From Solimonas sp040754295 (GTDB lineage Bacteria > Pseudomonadota > Gammaproteobacteria > Nevskiales > Nevskiaceae), in assembly GCA_040754295.1 (NCBI GenBank), contig JBFMCQ010000005.1, positions 27,938 through 91,937 of the forward strand: a stretch of DNA of 64,000 bases, read 5' to 3'. How positions within the stretch are numbered: the stretch's first letter is position 1; every line of letters begins with the position of its first letter. Below the pieces are notes generated by a model, which did no database searches, was not told the DNA's origin, and saw only the letters and a program-made list of their open reading frames with translations. Shown one piece after another: positions 7,467 to 15,338 of this stretch. The translations under genes and the position numbers were made by a program.

Positions 7467-9260
7467 ATGGCTGCATACGAGATCGTTCATCACGAATACG
7501 ACGCCATCGTCGTCGGTGCCGGCGGCGCCGGCCTGCGCGCGACGCTGGGTCTGGCCGAAGCCGGACTGAAGACTGCCAACATCACCAAGCTGTTTCCGAC
7601 GCGCTCGCACACGGTCGCCGCGCAGGGCGGCATCTCGGCGGCGCTCGCCAACATGGGCCGCGACGACTGGCGCTGGCACTTCTACGACACCGTGAAAGGC
7701 TCCGACTGGCTCGGCGACCAGGACGCGATCCAGTACATGACGCGCGAGGCGATCCCCGCGATCATCGAGCTGGAGCACTACGGCGTGCCGTTCTCGCGCA
7801 CACCGGAAGGCAAGATCTACCAGCGCCCGTTCGGCGGCATGACCACCGAGTTCGGCAAGGGGCCGCCGGCGCAGCGCACCTGTGCGGCGGCCGACCGCAC
7901 CGGGCACGCCATCCTGCACACGCTCTACCAGCAGTCGCTGAAGTGCAGGGCGCAGTTCTACATCGAGTACTTCGCGCTCGATCTGTTGATGGACGACGAC
8001 GGCTCGTGCAAGGGCGTGCTCGCCTGGGATCTCGCGACCGGCCAGCTGCATCGCTTCCGCGCGCACATGGTGATCCTGGCGACCGGCGGCTACGGCCGCG
8101 CGTTCTTCTCGGCGACTTCGGCGCACACCTGCACCGGCGACGGCAACGCGATGGTGCTGCGCGCGGGTCTGCCGCTGCAGGACATGGAGTTCGTGCAGTT
8201 CCACCCGACCGGCATCTACGGCGCCGGCTGCCTGATCACCGAGGGCGCGCGCGGCGAGGGCGGCTATCTCACCAATCGCAACGGCGAGCGCTTCATGGAG
8301 CGCTACGCGCCCAGCGTGAAGGATCTGGCGCCGCGCGACATGGTGTCGCGCGCGATGGCGACCGAGATCCGCGAAGGGCGCGGCGTCGGGCCGGAGGCGG
8401 ATCACATCTTTCTGCACCTGGAACACCTGGGCCCCGAGGTGCTGCACAAGCGCCTGCCGGGCATCTCGGAGTCGGCGAAGATCTTCGCCGGCGTCGACGT
8501 GACCAAGGAGCCGATCCCGGTGGTGCCGACGGTGCACTACAACATGGGCGGAATCCCCTGCCTGTACACCGGCGAGGTGATCACGCTCAAAAACGGCAAT
8601 CCCGACACGATCGTCCCCGGACTGATGGCCGTCGGCGAGGCGGCCTGCGTCTCGGTGCACGGCGCCAACCGCCTGGGCTCGAACTCGCTGCTCGACCTTG
8701 TCGTCTTCGGCCGTGCATCCGCGATCCGCACCGCCGAGCTGATCAAGCCCGGCACGCCGCACAAGAAGATTTCCGGCGAATCGGAAGACAAGGCGATCGC
8801 GCGCCTCGACGGCTTGCGCAACGCCAAGGGCGCCACGCCGACGGCGAAGATCCGCCTCGACATGCAGAAGACCATGCAGAAGCACTGCGCGGTGTTCCGC
8901 GACGGGCCGCTGATGCAGGAAGGCATCGCGCAGCTCAAGGGCGTGATCGACAACTTCGGTCAGGATCTGTCGGTGTCCGACCGCTCGATGATCTGGAACT
9001 CCGATCTGGTCGAAACGCTCGAGCTCGACAATCTGCTGGGCCAGGCGCTGGTGACGATCGTCGGCGCCGAGAACCGCAAGGAGTCGCGCGGCGCGCATGC
9101 CCGCGACGACATCAAGGAGCGCGACGACCAGAGCTGGATGAAGCACACCGTCGCCTGGCGCACCGGCCCGAAGGAGGTGACGATCGACTACCGACCGGTG
9201 CACATGCAGCCGCTCGACGCCGAGGTCGAGCATATTCCGCCGGTGGCGCGCAAATATTGA
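7467..9260 (+). CDS. sdhA: Succinate dehydrogenase flavoprotein subunit
   Basis: 597 residues, the normal family length. The FAD dinucleotide fold GAGGAG is at residues 17-22, and the covalent-FAD histidine is in SHTVAAQGG near residue 48. The substrate-site segments HPTGIYGAG and HGANRLGSNSLLDLVVFGR are intact. It oxidises succinate to fumarate, linking the TCA cycle to respiration. Flavinylation depends on SdhE, encoded four genes on. The ATG has a weak GAAAAGAAA leader rather than a strong Shine-Dalgarno sequence. Confidence 0.97.
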   Translation: MAAYEIVHHEYDAIVVGAGGAGLRATLGLAEAGLKTANITKLFPTRSHTVAAQGGISAALANMGRDDWRWHFYDTVKGSDWLGDQDAIQYMTREAIPAIIELEHYGVPFSRTPEGKIYQRPFGGMTTEFGKGPPAQRTCAAADRTGHAILHTLYQQSLKCRAQFYIEYFALDLLMDDDGSCKGVLAWDLATGQLHRFRAHMVILATGGYGRAFFSATSAHTCTGDGNAMVLRAGLPLQDMEFVQFHPTGIYGAGCLITEGARGEGGYLTNRNGERFMERYAPSVKDLAPRDMVSRAMATEIREGRGVGPEADHIFLHLEHLGPEVLHKRLPGISESAKIFAGVDVTKEPIPVVPTVHYNMGGIPCLYTGEVITLKNGNPDTIVPGLMAVGEAACVSVHGANRLGSNSLLDLVVFGRASAIRTAELIKPGTPHKKISGESEDKAIARLDGLRNAKGATPTAKIRLDMQKTMQKHCAVFRDGPLMQEGIAQLKGVIDNFGQDLSVSDRSMIWNSDLVETLELDNLLGQALVTIVGAENRKESRGAHARDDIKERDDQSWMKHTVAWRTGPKEVTIDYRPVHMQPLDAEVEHIPPVARKY

Positions 9261-9263
9261 CTT

Positions 9264-9340
9264 CGTGAGGCGTGAGGCGTGAGGAGTGAGGCGCAGAAGC
9301 ACGACATTTACGCCTCACGCCTCACCCCTCACCCCTCACC
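9264..9340. repeat. Heptamer-repeat hairpin between sdhA and sdhB
   Basis: Left arm: four 7-mers (CGTGAGG three times, then AGTGAGG). Right arm, after about 21 bases: CCTCACG then CCTCACC three times. The arms are reverse complements apart from a few mismatches, so mRNA from this point could fold into a 28-bp hairpin. It begins four bases after the sdhA stop and ends 17 bases before the sdhB start, and may set the A:B expression ratio or stabilise the upstream message. Confidence 0.85.
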
Positions 9341-9357
9341 GTTTACGGAGTAAACGC

Positions 9358-10143
9358 ATGGCCCAATTCACCCTTCCCCAGAACTCCAGGATCGACAAGA
9401 AGGCCGGCAAGACGTTCAAGGCGCCGGCCGGCGCGAGCAAGGTGCAGACGTTCAAGATCTATCGCTACGATCCGGACAGCGGCGCGAATCCGCGCGTCGA
9501 CCGCTATGAAGTCGACATGGGCAGCTGCGGGCCGATGGTTCTCGACGCGCTGATCAAGATCAAGAACGAAGTCGATCCGACGCTGACCTTCCGCCGCTCG
9601 TGCCGCGAAGGCATCTGCGGCTCGTGCGCGATGAACATCGACGGCACCAATACGCTGGCCTGCATCAAGCCCTGCAGCGAGGTCAAAGGCGAGGTCAGCA
9701 TCTATCCGCTGCCGCACATGCCGGTGATCAAGGATCTGGTGCCGGACATGACGCATTTCTACGCGCAACTGGCGTCGATCGAGCCGTGGCTGAAGACCGA
9801 TTCGCCGGCGCCGACGCGCGAGCGCCTGCAGTCGGAGGAGGATCGTGCCAGGCTCGACGGCCTCTACGAATGCATCCTCTGCGCCTGTTGCTCGACCAGC
9901 TGCCCGAGCTACTGGTGGAACCCGGATCGTTATCTCGGCCCGGCGATCCTGCTGCAGGCCTACCGCTGGCTCGTCGACTCGCGCGACGAGGCCACCGGTG
10001 CGCGCCTCGACGATCTCGAGGACCCGTTCAAGCTGTACCGCTGCCACACGATCATGAACTGCGCCAAGACCTGCCCCAAGGGGCTGAACCCGGCGAAGGC
10101 GATCGCCGGGATCAAGCAGATGGTGGTGGAAAGAACGGTCTAG
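9358..10143 (+). CDS. sdhB: Succinate dehydrogenase iron-sulfur subunit
   Basis: 261 residues. Three cluster motifs are present in order: the [2Fe-2S] set CREGICGSC plus a later Cys, then CILCACCSTSCP and CHTIMNCAKTCPKG for the [4Fe-4S] and [3Fe-4S] clusters. It carries electrons from SdhA to the quinone site. The N-terminus is about 25 residues longer than in E. coli, as seen in other non-enteric groups. The ATG is supported by CGGAG seven bases upstream. It is separated from sdhA by the heptamer hairpin, unusual for an operon that is otherwise tightly spaced. Confidence 0.96.
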   Translation: MAQFTLPQNSRIDKKAGKTFKAPAGASKVQTFKIYRYDPDSGANPRVDRYEVDMGSCGPMVLDALIKIKNEVDPTLTFRRSCREGICGSCAMNIDGTNTLACIKPCSEVKGEVSIYPLPHMPVIKDLVPDMTHFYAQLASIEPWLKTDSPAPTRERLQSEEDRARLDGLYECILCACCSTSCPSYWWNPDRYLGPAILLQAYRWLVDSRDEATGARLDDLEDPFKLYRCHTIMNCAKTCPKGLNPAKAIAGIKQMVVERTV

Positions 10144-10146
10144 AAG

Positions 10147-10250
10147 CAGTTTCCAGTCTGTAGTTTCCAGTTTCCAGTAACAGCAGGACAGTGGGGCAGC
10201 GAGTGGCTTCTTCTTCTCCGGAAACTGGAAACCGGAAACTGGAAACCGCG
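10147..10250. repeat. Heptamer-repeat inverted pair after sdhB
   Basis: Left part (about 10147-10178) holds copies of AGTTTCC/TTTCCAG; right part (about 10218-10249) holds GGAAACT, GGAAACC, GGAAACT, GGAAACC. The two are reverse complements, separated by about 40 bases. Same architecture as the sdhA-sdhB element but a different unit. The right arm runs into the reading frame of sdhE. Confidence 0.82.
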
Positions 10251-10487
10251 AAGTCGTCCGATGGGCGACTTCGCTGGCTCCTGCGCCGCGGTATGAAGGA
10301 GCTCGACGTGCTGATGGAGCGCTATTACGCCGCGCGCTTCGAGGCCGCACCGCCGCCGGAGAAGGCCGAGTTCCTGCGCCTGGTGACACTGGCCGAGGAT
10401 CCGGACATCTGGGCCTGGGTCATGGGTTACGACACGCCGCCGGCGGAGTACGCCGCCATTGTCGAGCAGCTTCGCATCCACCGTTGA
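10203..10487 (+). CDS. sdhE: FAD assembly factor SdhE (YgfY/CptB family)
   Basis: The conserved body LRWLLRRGMKELDVLMERYY and EDPDIWAWVMGYDTPP identify SdhE, with the RGMxE loop that contacts SdhA during covalent flavinylation. The body needs about 80 residues. The start is unclear: no ATG or good ribosome site lies just before the conserved part. The in-frame GTG used here makes an N-terminus partly encoded by the GGAAACT heptamer repeats. A CTG inside the repeat or the earlier GTG at 10191 are alternatives. It follows sdhB and overlaps ygfX, as in many gammaproteobacteria. Confidence 0.85.
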   Translation: MASSSPETGNRKLETAKSSDGRLRWLLRRGMKELDVLMERYYAARFEAAPPPEKAEFLRLVTLAEDPDIWAWVMGYDTPPAEYAAIVEQLRIHR

Positions 10488-10890
10488 TTTAAGACTGCAG
10501 CCGTCGATGCGCGCGCTGCGCGCGGCGTTCGTGCTGCACCTTGTCTGCTTCGCGCTGCTGCTCGCGGCGCAGCCGCCGTGGCCGGCGATGCTGGCGCTGG
10601 GCGCGGGCTTCGGCGGCTCCTGGCTGTGGACGCGCCGGCATCCCGCACTCGGGTTCGGGCCGCGCGCGCCGATCCGGCTGGTCTGGCACGGCGAAGGCGG
10701 CTGGACGCTGCATCGTGCCGACGGCGCTGCGTTGGACGCGGAGCTGGCCGACGACTCGATCGTCACCGGATCCTGGCTCATCCTGCGGTTTCGCCTGGCG
10801 GCCGGCGGCACTGCGGCGCGCCTGCTTTTCGGCGACGAGCTCGCGCCGGAGATGCTCAGGCGGCTGCGCGCGCGGCTGTCGGTTGCGTAG
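10459..10890 (+). CDS. ygfX: YgfX-like membrane protein (SdhE partner)
   Basis: About 143 residues. After a DLRLQPS start-like segment come two hydrophobic helices (ALRAAFVLHLVCFALLLAA and PAMLALGAGFGGSWLW), then a soluble beta-rich tail with GGWTLHRADG and a terminal ELAPEMLRRLRARL helix: the YgfX layout. In E. coli ygfX (cptA) follows ygfY and has been discussed as a toxin-like inhibitor of cytoskeletal proteins. The TTG used here overlaps sdhE by 29 bases and keeps the DLRL segment; ATG at 10507 would remove 16 residues. Confidence 0.7.
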   Translation: MSSSFASTVDLRLQPSMRALRAAFVLHLVCFALLLAAQPPWPAMLALGAGFGGSWLWTRRHPALGFGPRAPIRLVWHGEGGWTLHRADGAALDAELADDSIVTGSWLILRFRLAAGGTAARLLFGDELAPEMLRRLRARLSVA

Positions 10891-10932
10891 CGCAACTTGT
10901 GCACCGATCACGAGCCGGCCGCCGATAAAGAA

Positions 10933-10956
10933 GGGGAACGGCCTGCGCCGTTCCCC
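10933..10956 (-). terminator. Hairpin terminator for ompW
   Basis: GGGGAACGGC, loop CTGC, GCCGTTCCCC: a perfect 10-bp stem. Read on the minus strand it is followed by TTCTTTAT, a T-rich run, so it fits intrinsic termination of ompW. It may also stop ygfX transcripts coming from the other side. Confidence 0.7.
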
Positions 10957-10962
10957 AAGTGA

Positions 10963-10986
10963 CGGGCGCCTGGTAGGAGGCGCCCG
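10963..10986. terminator. Second hairpin in the ygfX-ompW gap
   Basis: CGGGCGCC, 8-base loop, GGCGCCCG. It sits beside the ompW terminator between the two convergent genes and probably adds to transcription stop; no T-tract is seen. Confidence 0.45.
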
Positions 10987-11004
10987 GTCAGGCGCGCGTG
11001 AACA

Positions 11005-11631
11005 TCAGAAGCGGTAGCCAACGGTCATGCCGTAGGCGAGCGGGTCGATCTCGACTGTGCCGAGCCCGGTGCCATCGCTGCTCGCTTCCGTGTCGATGTC
11101 GATGTAGCGAATGTCGGCGCCGACCACCCAGCGGCGCGCAGCGTCCAGCGTGTAGTCCACACCGGCCTGCGCCGCGAGGCCCCAGGAATCGTCGAGATCC
11201 AGCGGCGTGCCGTCGTCGAGCTTGGTGTCCCAGAACGTCGTGTAATTGATGCCCGCCGAGACGAACGGGTCGAAGCGGCGGCTGGGCATGAAGTGATACT
11301 GCACGGATACGGTCGGCGGCAGCTGCCGCGCCGACCCGGCCTTCACGCCGTTGAGCCTGATGTCGTGTTCGAACGGCAGCGCGGCCAGCACATCGAGCGC
11401 CACGTGCGGCGTGAAGTACCAGCCGACGTTGAAGGTCACGCCGGGCCGGCTTTCGACGTCGACCGCGAGCGCACCGCCGGCGAGCTCGCCGTTGTCCGAC
11501 TTCGGTGCGACGTTGTGGCCGCCGATACGCAGCAGCAGCGGGCCTTCGGCGAAGGCCGATGGGACTGCAGCGGCGGTGGCGAGGGCAAGCGCTACGGCGA
11601 GGGCTGATCCGCCGGGGAGTGCAGGGTGCAT
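11005..11631 (-). CDS. ompW: OmpW-family outer membrane protein
   Basis: A 208-residue precursor with a clear signal peptide (hydrophobic core of Ala/Leu/Val, likely cleaved after AFA near residue 28). The rest alternates polar and hydrophobic residues as an 8-strand beta-barrel and ends GMTVGYRF with a C-terminal Phe, the outer-membrane sorting signal. Internal motifs NVGWYFTPHVALDVLAALPF and INYTTFW are typical of OmpW. OmpW forms a narrow hydrophobic channel linked to stress and anaerobic adaptation. An FNR/Anr-type palindrome lies upstream and a strong terminator downstream, so it is probably a single-gene unit. Confidence 0.92.
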   Translation of the reverse strand: MHPALPGGSALAVALALATAAAVPSAFAEGPLLLRIGGHNVAPKSDNGELAGGALAVDVESRPGVTFNVGWYFTPHVALDVLAALPFEHDIRLNGVKAGSARQLPPTVSVQYHFMPSRRFDPFVSAGINYTTFWDTKLDDGTPLDLDDSWGLAAQAGVDYTLDAARRWVVGADIRYIDIDTEASSDGTGLGTVEIDPLAYGMTVGYRF

Positions 11632-11702
11632 TATTGATCTCCGATCGCGATATCGGCTGCGATATCGGCGGAGATGATCGGACCCCCGAGCCGCCGGGCG
11701 AA

Positions 11703-11716
11703 TTGACCGGGGTCAA
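11703..11716. promoter_or_regulatory. FNR/Anr-type box upstream of ompW
   Basis: TTGAC-CGGG-GTCAA: perfect 5-bp arms with the 4-base spacer used by FNR/Anr/Dnr regulators. Its centre is about 79 bases before the ompW ATG, which would leave room for a start site near 11668 with the box at the class II position. E. coli ompW is FNR-regulated. The surrounding 477 bases (11632-12108) show no convincing gene; they also contain two GCGATATCGG copies near 11646-11669. Confidence 0.65.
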
Positions 11717-12108
11717 TGCAGCGGGTGTGCCGTGCGTGCGCTGCCGACGACGCGCACTGGCTGAGGGGGTCGATGGGCGCTGCTCAACTGGCGCTCTGCG
11801 TCGGCACGCGCGATCGACGGTCTGCTGATACATCGCGACGGCCGGCTGGACCTTGCGGACCGGGCAGAGCGAGCCTTTCGACGGCGGACTGCCCGGTGAG
11901 ACAGTCGCGCGCGGACCGCCGCTTGCTAGCGAGTGCTGCGTTTCCGCACGGGCGACGGACGCAGTTGGATGCGCGCACTGTCATACGACGAGGCGGCAGC
12001 AGCGGGTGCCGCGGCGCCCGCGCGTGCGGCCGGCTCAACGGGGGCTGAGCGTTCGCTGGCGACCGAACAACGGGAGCGACGGCCCCGCGGCCCGGGCGCC
12101 AGCACTAC

Positions 12109-13425
12109 TCACCAGGACGCCGGACGTCGGCGCATGAGTGCAAGCAGCAAGCCCAGCAGCAGCACCGGCATTGCGAGGAAGCTGCCACCACCACCATTGT
12201 CGTCGCCGCCAGTGGTTCCGCCAGTGGTGCCGCCGCCGGTGATCTTACGCTCCAGGACGGTCATGTCGACGCTGACCTGGCCGTCGCTTGCGCCGTCCGC
12301 ATCCTTGGCGCTGCCGTCCTGCACGTCCACGGCGATGCTGTCGCCGTCCTTGACGGTGACCTCGGACGACGCCAGTTGCGTGCAAACGGTGTCGTTGCCG
12401 ACCTTGCCACAGAGGTTCACGAGCAGCGACTCGACGTCGACCGTCTTGGCGCCGCCGGTCTTCGGCTCGACCAGGGATTCGGGCAGTTGCGTGGTGAGCT
12501 CGATGGTGGCGCCAGGCGCGGGCAGGTCGTCGACCAGGGTGCTGACGCGGAACTTGAACTCGGCATCGGCCGGCTTTTCGACGGCGGCGGACTCGGGCAG
12601 CGACACCACCTGGATGATCTCGCCGACATCGGTGCCGACCGTGACCGCGCCGGACGGCGTCTGCGTCGTGTTGCGGTCGTCGCTGCTGATCAGCGAGCCG
12701 GCACCGATCAGAATCGCCGAGTCGAGTATGTCGTCGCTGGTGTCGGCGATCGTCAGCTTGAGCGTGTTGGTCGCGCCGGGCGTCACCGCGGCCGTGCAGG
12801 TGAGCAGCGTCGTGAGTCCGTCCAGCTCGGTGTCGATCGTGCCGCCGGTGTTGTCGCGGAAGAACTGGCTGTTGCTGCCCGGATTCACGGTGTTGATGGC
12901 CACGACGTCCTGCGAGCCCGGCACCAGCGCGCAATTGCTGCCGTTGACGAACAGCGCGAACACGTCGTTGAAGTCGCTGCCGACGAACTCCAGGTATTCC
13001 TCGGAGCCGAAGACGTAGCTGAAGATCACGTTCGATTCGCTCGGCACGAAGTCGAAGCTCAGCACGGCGGCATCGTTGGTCGGCGCATCGACCAGCACCG
13101 ACAGCTCCGCGTCGCCGGCGGCTGCGTTCCCGCAGCTTGCGTCTCCAAGCTGATTCGGGCCGATGATGTTCGAGATGCAGCCGCTCGACAGCACGACCCC
13201 CTGGGTCAGGTCGATGCCGACCCCGTTGTTGGTGAAGGTGCCTCCGGCGACGAGCGCACCGGTGAACTGGACATTGGAGACGGCGACGCCGTCGCCGACG
13301 AGGAACTGCGCGAGCTCGGCGGCGCTGACGCCCTGGCTGAGGTCGGTGGTCGACAGTTGGGCGACGGCGGGCAAAGGCAGGGCCAGCAGCACCGGCAGCG
13401 TACGGCACACACTCTTGATGGACAT
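12109..13425 (-). CDS. Secreted choice-of-anchor L protein with GlyGly-CTERM-like tail
   Basis: 438 residues: a signal peptide (MSIKSVCRTLPVLLALPLPA, cleavage near AVAQ), then a choice-of-anchor L domain recognisable by FSYVFGSEEYLEFVGSDFND, continuing to about residue 230. A second beta-rich region follows. The C-terminus has a Thr/Gly linker, a GGGG run, a hydrophobic helix (LAMPVLLLGLLLAL) and an MRRR cluster, the tripartite GlyGly-CTERM sorting pattern cleaved by rhombosortase after type II secretion. The start has AAGGGGG eight bases upstream. GC-rich coding is like the neighbours. Role at the surface is unknown; calcium or ligand binding is possible. Confidence 0.82.
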   Translation of the reverse strand: MSIKSVCRTLPVLLALPLPAVAQLSTTDLSQGVSAAELAQFLVGDGVAVSNVQFTGALVAGGTFTNNGVGIDLTQGVVLSSGCISNIIGPNQLGDASCGNAAAGDAELSVLVDAPTNDAAVLSFDFVPSESNVIFSYVFGSEEYLEFVGSDFNDVFALFVNGSNCALVPGSQDVVAINTVNPGSNSQFFRDNTGGTIDTELDGLTTLLTCTAAVTPGATNTLKLTIADTSDDILDSAILIGAGSLISSDDRNTTQTPSGAVTVGTDVGEIIQVVSLPESAAVEKPADAEFKFRVSTLVDDLPAPGATIELTTQLPESLVEPKTGGAKTVDVESLLVNLCGKVGNDTVCTQLASSEVTVKDGDSIAVDVQDGSAKDADGASDGQVSVDMTVLERKITGGGTTGGTTGGDDNGGGGSFLAMPVLLLGLLLALMRRRPASW

Positions 13426-13558
13426 GGTAACCCCCTTGTAAAAGGCATAGGCCCGCGTCGGAAGGTCGCGTCCTTGTGATCCTCCCCGAAGACCTAGCCA
13501 GGGTAGTCCTGTGGTACCGCGGCAGCAAGGCTGCGCCGGGGGCTCCGGGAGAAGTGCA
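13426..13558 (-). promoter_or_regulatory. Possible structured leader of the choice-of-anchor L gene
   Basis: On the minus strand this gap has several self-complementary GC-rich blocks (CTCCC with GGGGAG; GGCAGC with GCTGCC; GGACTACCC region) before the ribosome site. It could be a 5' structured leader. I tried to match it to cyclic-di-GMP riboswitch cores and did not find the expected GCAAAGC element, so no class is assigned. Confidence 0.25.
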
Positions 13559-15160
13559 TCACATTGTCGCGGTCCGGCCCGCGAGTACGGTCGCCACGGC
13601 CTGCGGCTGAGGGTTCGGGTAGTCGAGCGTGTAGTGCAGTCCGCGGCTCTCATGCCGCGACAGCGCCGAGCGCACGATCAGGTCGGCGACGGTGACGAGG
13701 TTGCGCAGCTCGATCAGGTCGGCGCTGATGCGGTAGTTGCCGTAGTACTCCTGGATCTCCTGCTGCAGCAGCTCGATGCGGTGCCGGGCTCGGTGCAGGC
13801 GCTTGGTCGTGCGCACGATGCCGACATAGTCCCACATGAAGGTGCGCAGCTCCAGCCAGTTGTGGGCGACGACGATGTCCTCGTCGGAATCGGTGACGCG
13901 GCTTTCGTCCCAGGGCTTGAGTCGCCGCGCGCGGTGAGGTCGCGCGCTTGCGACGATGTCCCTGGCCGCGGCTTCCGCGAACGCCAGGCACTCGAGCAGC
14001 GAGTTCGAAGCGAGCCGGTTGGCGCCGTGCAGCCCGGTACACGCGACTTCGCCGACTGCATAGAGGCCATCGACGTCGGTGCGCGCGCTCAGATCGGTGA
14101 CCACGCCGCCGCAGGTGAAATGCGCCGACGGCACGACCGGAATCGGCTCGCGGGTGATGTCGATGCCGAGCTCGAGGCAGCGCGCATGGATGCTCGGAAA
14201 ATGGCTGCGCACGAACTCCGGCGGCTTGTGCGTGATGTCGAGCAGCACGTACTTGAGGCCGAGGCGCTTCATCTCGTAGTCGATCGCACGCGCGACGACG
14301 TCGCGCGGCGCCAGCTCGGCGCGCGGATCGAACTCCGGCATGAAACGCTCGCCTGCCGAGCCGTCCGGCCGCGGCAGGCGCAGCAGCGCGCCTTCACCGC
14401 GCAGCGCTTCGCTGATCAGGAAGTTGCGCGCCTCCGGGTGGTACAGCGAGGTGGGATGGAACTGCATGAACTCCATGTTGGCGACGCGGCAGCCGGCGCG
14501 CCACGCCATCGCGATGCCGTCGCCGCTCGCGCCGTGCGGGTTGCTGGAGTAGAGATAGACCTGGTTGGCGCCGCCGGTCGCCAGCACGACACAGCGCGCG
14601 GCGACGGCTTCGACACTGCCGCTGCCGATGTCGAGCAGGTACGCGCCGAGCACGCGGTGCGCGCCGGTCTCGACGATCAGATCCACGGCGAGCGTGTTCT
14701 CGCGCACGCGGATGCCGGGATGGCTCGCGGCAAGGCCGGACAGGGTCGTCTCCACGGCGCGGCCGGTCGAGTCGGCGGAATGCACGACGCGGCGGTGACT
14801 GTGCCCGCCTTCGCGGGTCAGATGCAGGCCGTTGCCGGTCGGGTCGTCCTCGTCACGGGTGAACTGAACGCCCTGCTCGATCAGCCAGCGCACGCAGTCC
14901 GGACCGCGCGAGACGGCGAAGCGCACGGCGCGCTCGTCACACAGCCCGGCGCCGGCGGCCAGCGTGTCCTGTACGTGATTCTCGAGCGAATCCTCGGCAT
15001 GCAGCACGGCTGAAATCCCACCCTGCGCCCATAGCGTGCTGCCCCCGGACAACGGCCCCTTCGAGACGACCGTCACCGTCACGCCGGCCTGCGCCAGATG
15101 CAGCGCACATGACAGGCCGGCCGCGCCGCTGCCGATCACCAGCACATCCGTCGTACTCAT
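13559..15160 (-). CDS. nadB: L-aspartate oxidase
   Basis: 533 residues, normal length. The N-terminal FAD fold is GSGAAG (residues 10-15), followed by GGSTLWAQGGISA. The active-site segment HRRVVHSADSTGR and the C-terminal HGANRLASNSLLECLAFAEAAA are intact. It oxidises aspartate to iminoaspartate, the first step of de novo NAD synthesis; electrons can go to oxygen or fumarate. It is divergent from rpoE, the classic enterobacterial and pseudomonad arrangement. Sequence relationship to SdhA (same superfamily) is visible, but the NadB motifs decide the call. Confidence 0.95.
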   Translation of the reverse strand: MSTTDVLVIGSGAAGLSCALHLAQAGVTVTVVSKGPLSGGSTLWAQGGISAVLHAEDSLENHVQDTLAAGAGLCDERAVRFAVSRGPDCVRWLIEQGVQFTRDEDDPTGNGLHLTREGGHSHRRVVHSADSTGRAVETTLSGLAASHPGIRVRENTLAVDLIVETGAHRVLGAYLLDIGSGSVEAVAARCVVLATGGANQVYLYSSNPHGASGDGIAMAWRAGCRVANMEFMQFHPTSLYHPEARNFLISEALRGEGALLRLPRPDGSAGERFMPEFDPRAELAPRDVVARAIDYEMKRLGLKYVLLDITHKPPEFVRSHFPSIHARCLELGIDITREPIPVVPSAHFTCGGVVTDLSARTDVDGLYAVGEVACTGLHGANRLASNSLLECLAFAEAAARDIVASARPHRARRLKPWDESRVTDSDEDIVVAHNWLELRTFMWDYVGIVRTTKRLHRARHRIELLQQEIQEYYGNYRISADLIELRNLVTVADLIVRSALSRHESRGLHYTLDYPNPQPQAVATVLAGRTATM

Positions 15161-15242
15161 GTTCCGCGTTCCGGGGATTGATAGAATCCGCAACTGTTTG
15201 GGGATGAGGCCTGGAACCGAAGCCGATCCGGCGCCCGACCGC

Positions 15243-15271
15243 CCCGGGTCGCACAAGGTCCACGACCCGGG
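15243..15271. other. Hairpin in the nadB-rpoE intergenic region
   Basis: CCCGGGTCG, 11-base loop, CGACCCGGG: a perfect 9-bp stem in the divergent region. It may shape the 5' leader of either gene or be a protein-binding palindrome. Confidence 0.45.
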
Positions 15272-15338
15272 CCCGCAAGCCTTCCAAGTGTAACCGTGCC
15301 GTCATCCGGCGTCGCCGCGTCGTCAGGCCTTTCTGCAG

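Noticed and set aside
7338..9302. A 654-codon open frame opposite sdhA
   Set aside because: Arg/His/Ala-rich shadow without motifs; sdhA is unmistakable on the other strand.
9264..10250. CRISPR array
   Set aside because: Repeats are 7 bases, directly tandem, without unique spacers, and no cas genes are present.
11933..13018. A 361-codon Ser/Pro-rich open frame on the plus strand
   Set aside because: Opposite to the choice-of-anchor L gene; composition reflects the complementary codons.
13426..13558. Cyclic-di-GMP-I riboswitch before the choice-of-anchor L gene
   Set aside because: The required GCAAAGC core and paired tetraloop/receptor elements are not visible; kept only as a possible structured leader.
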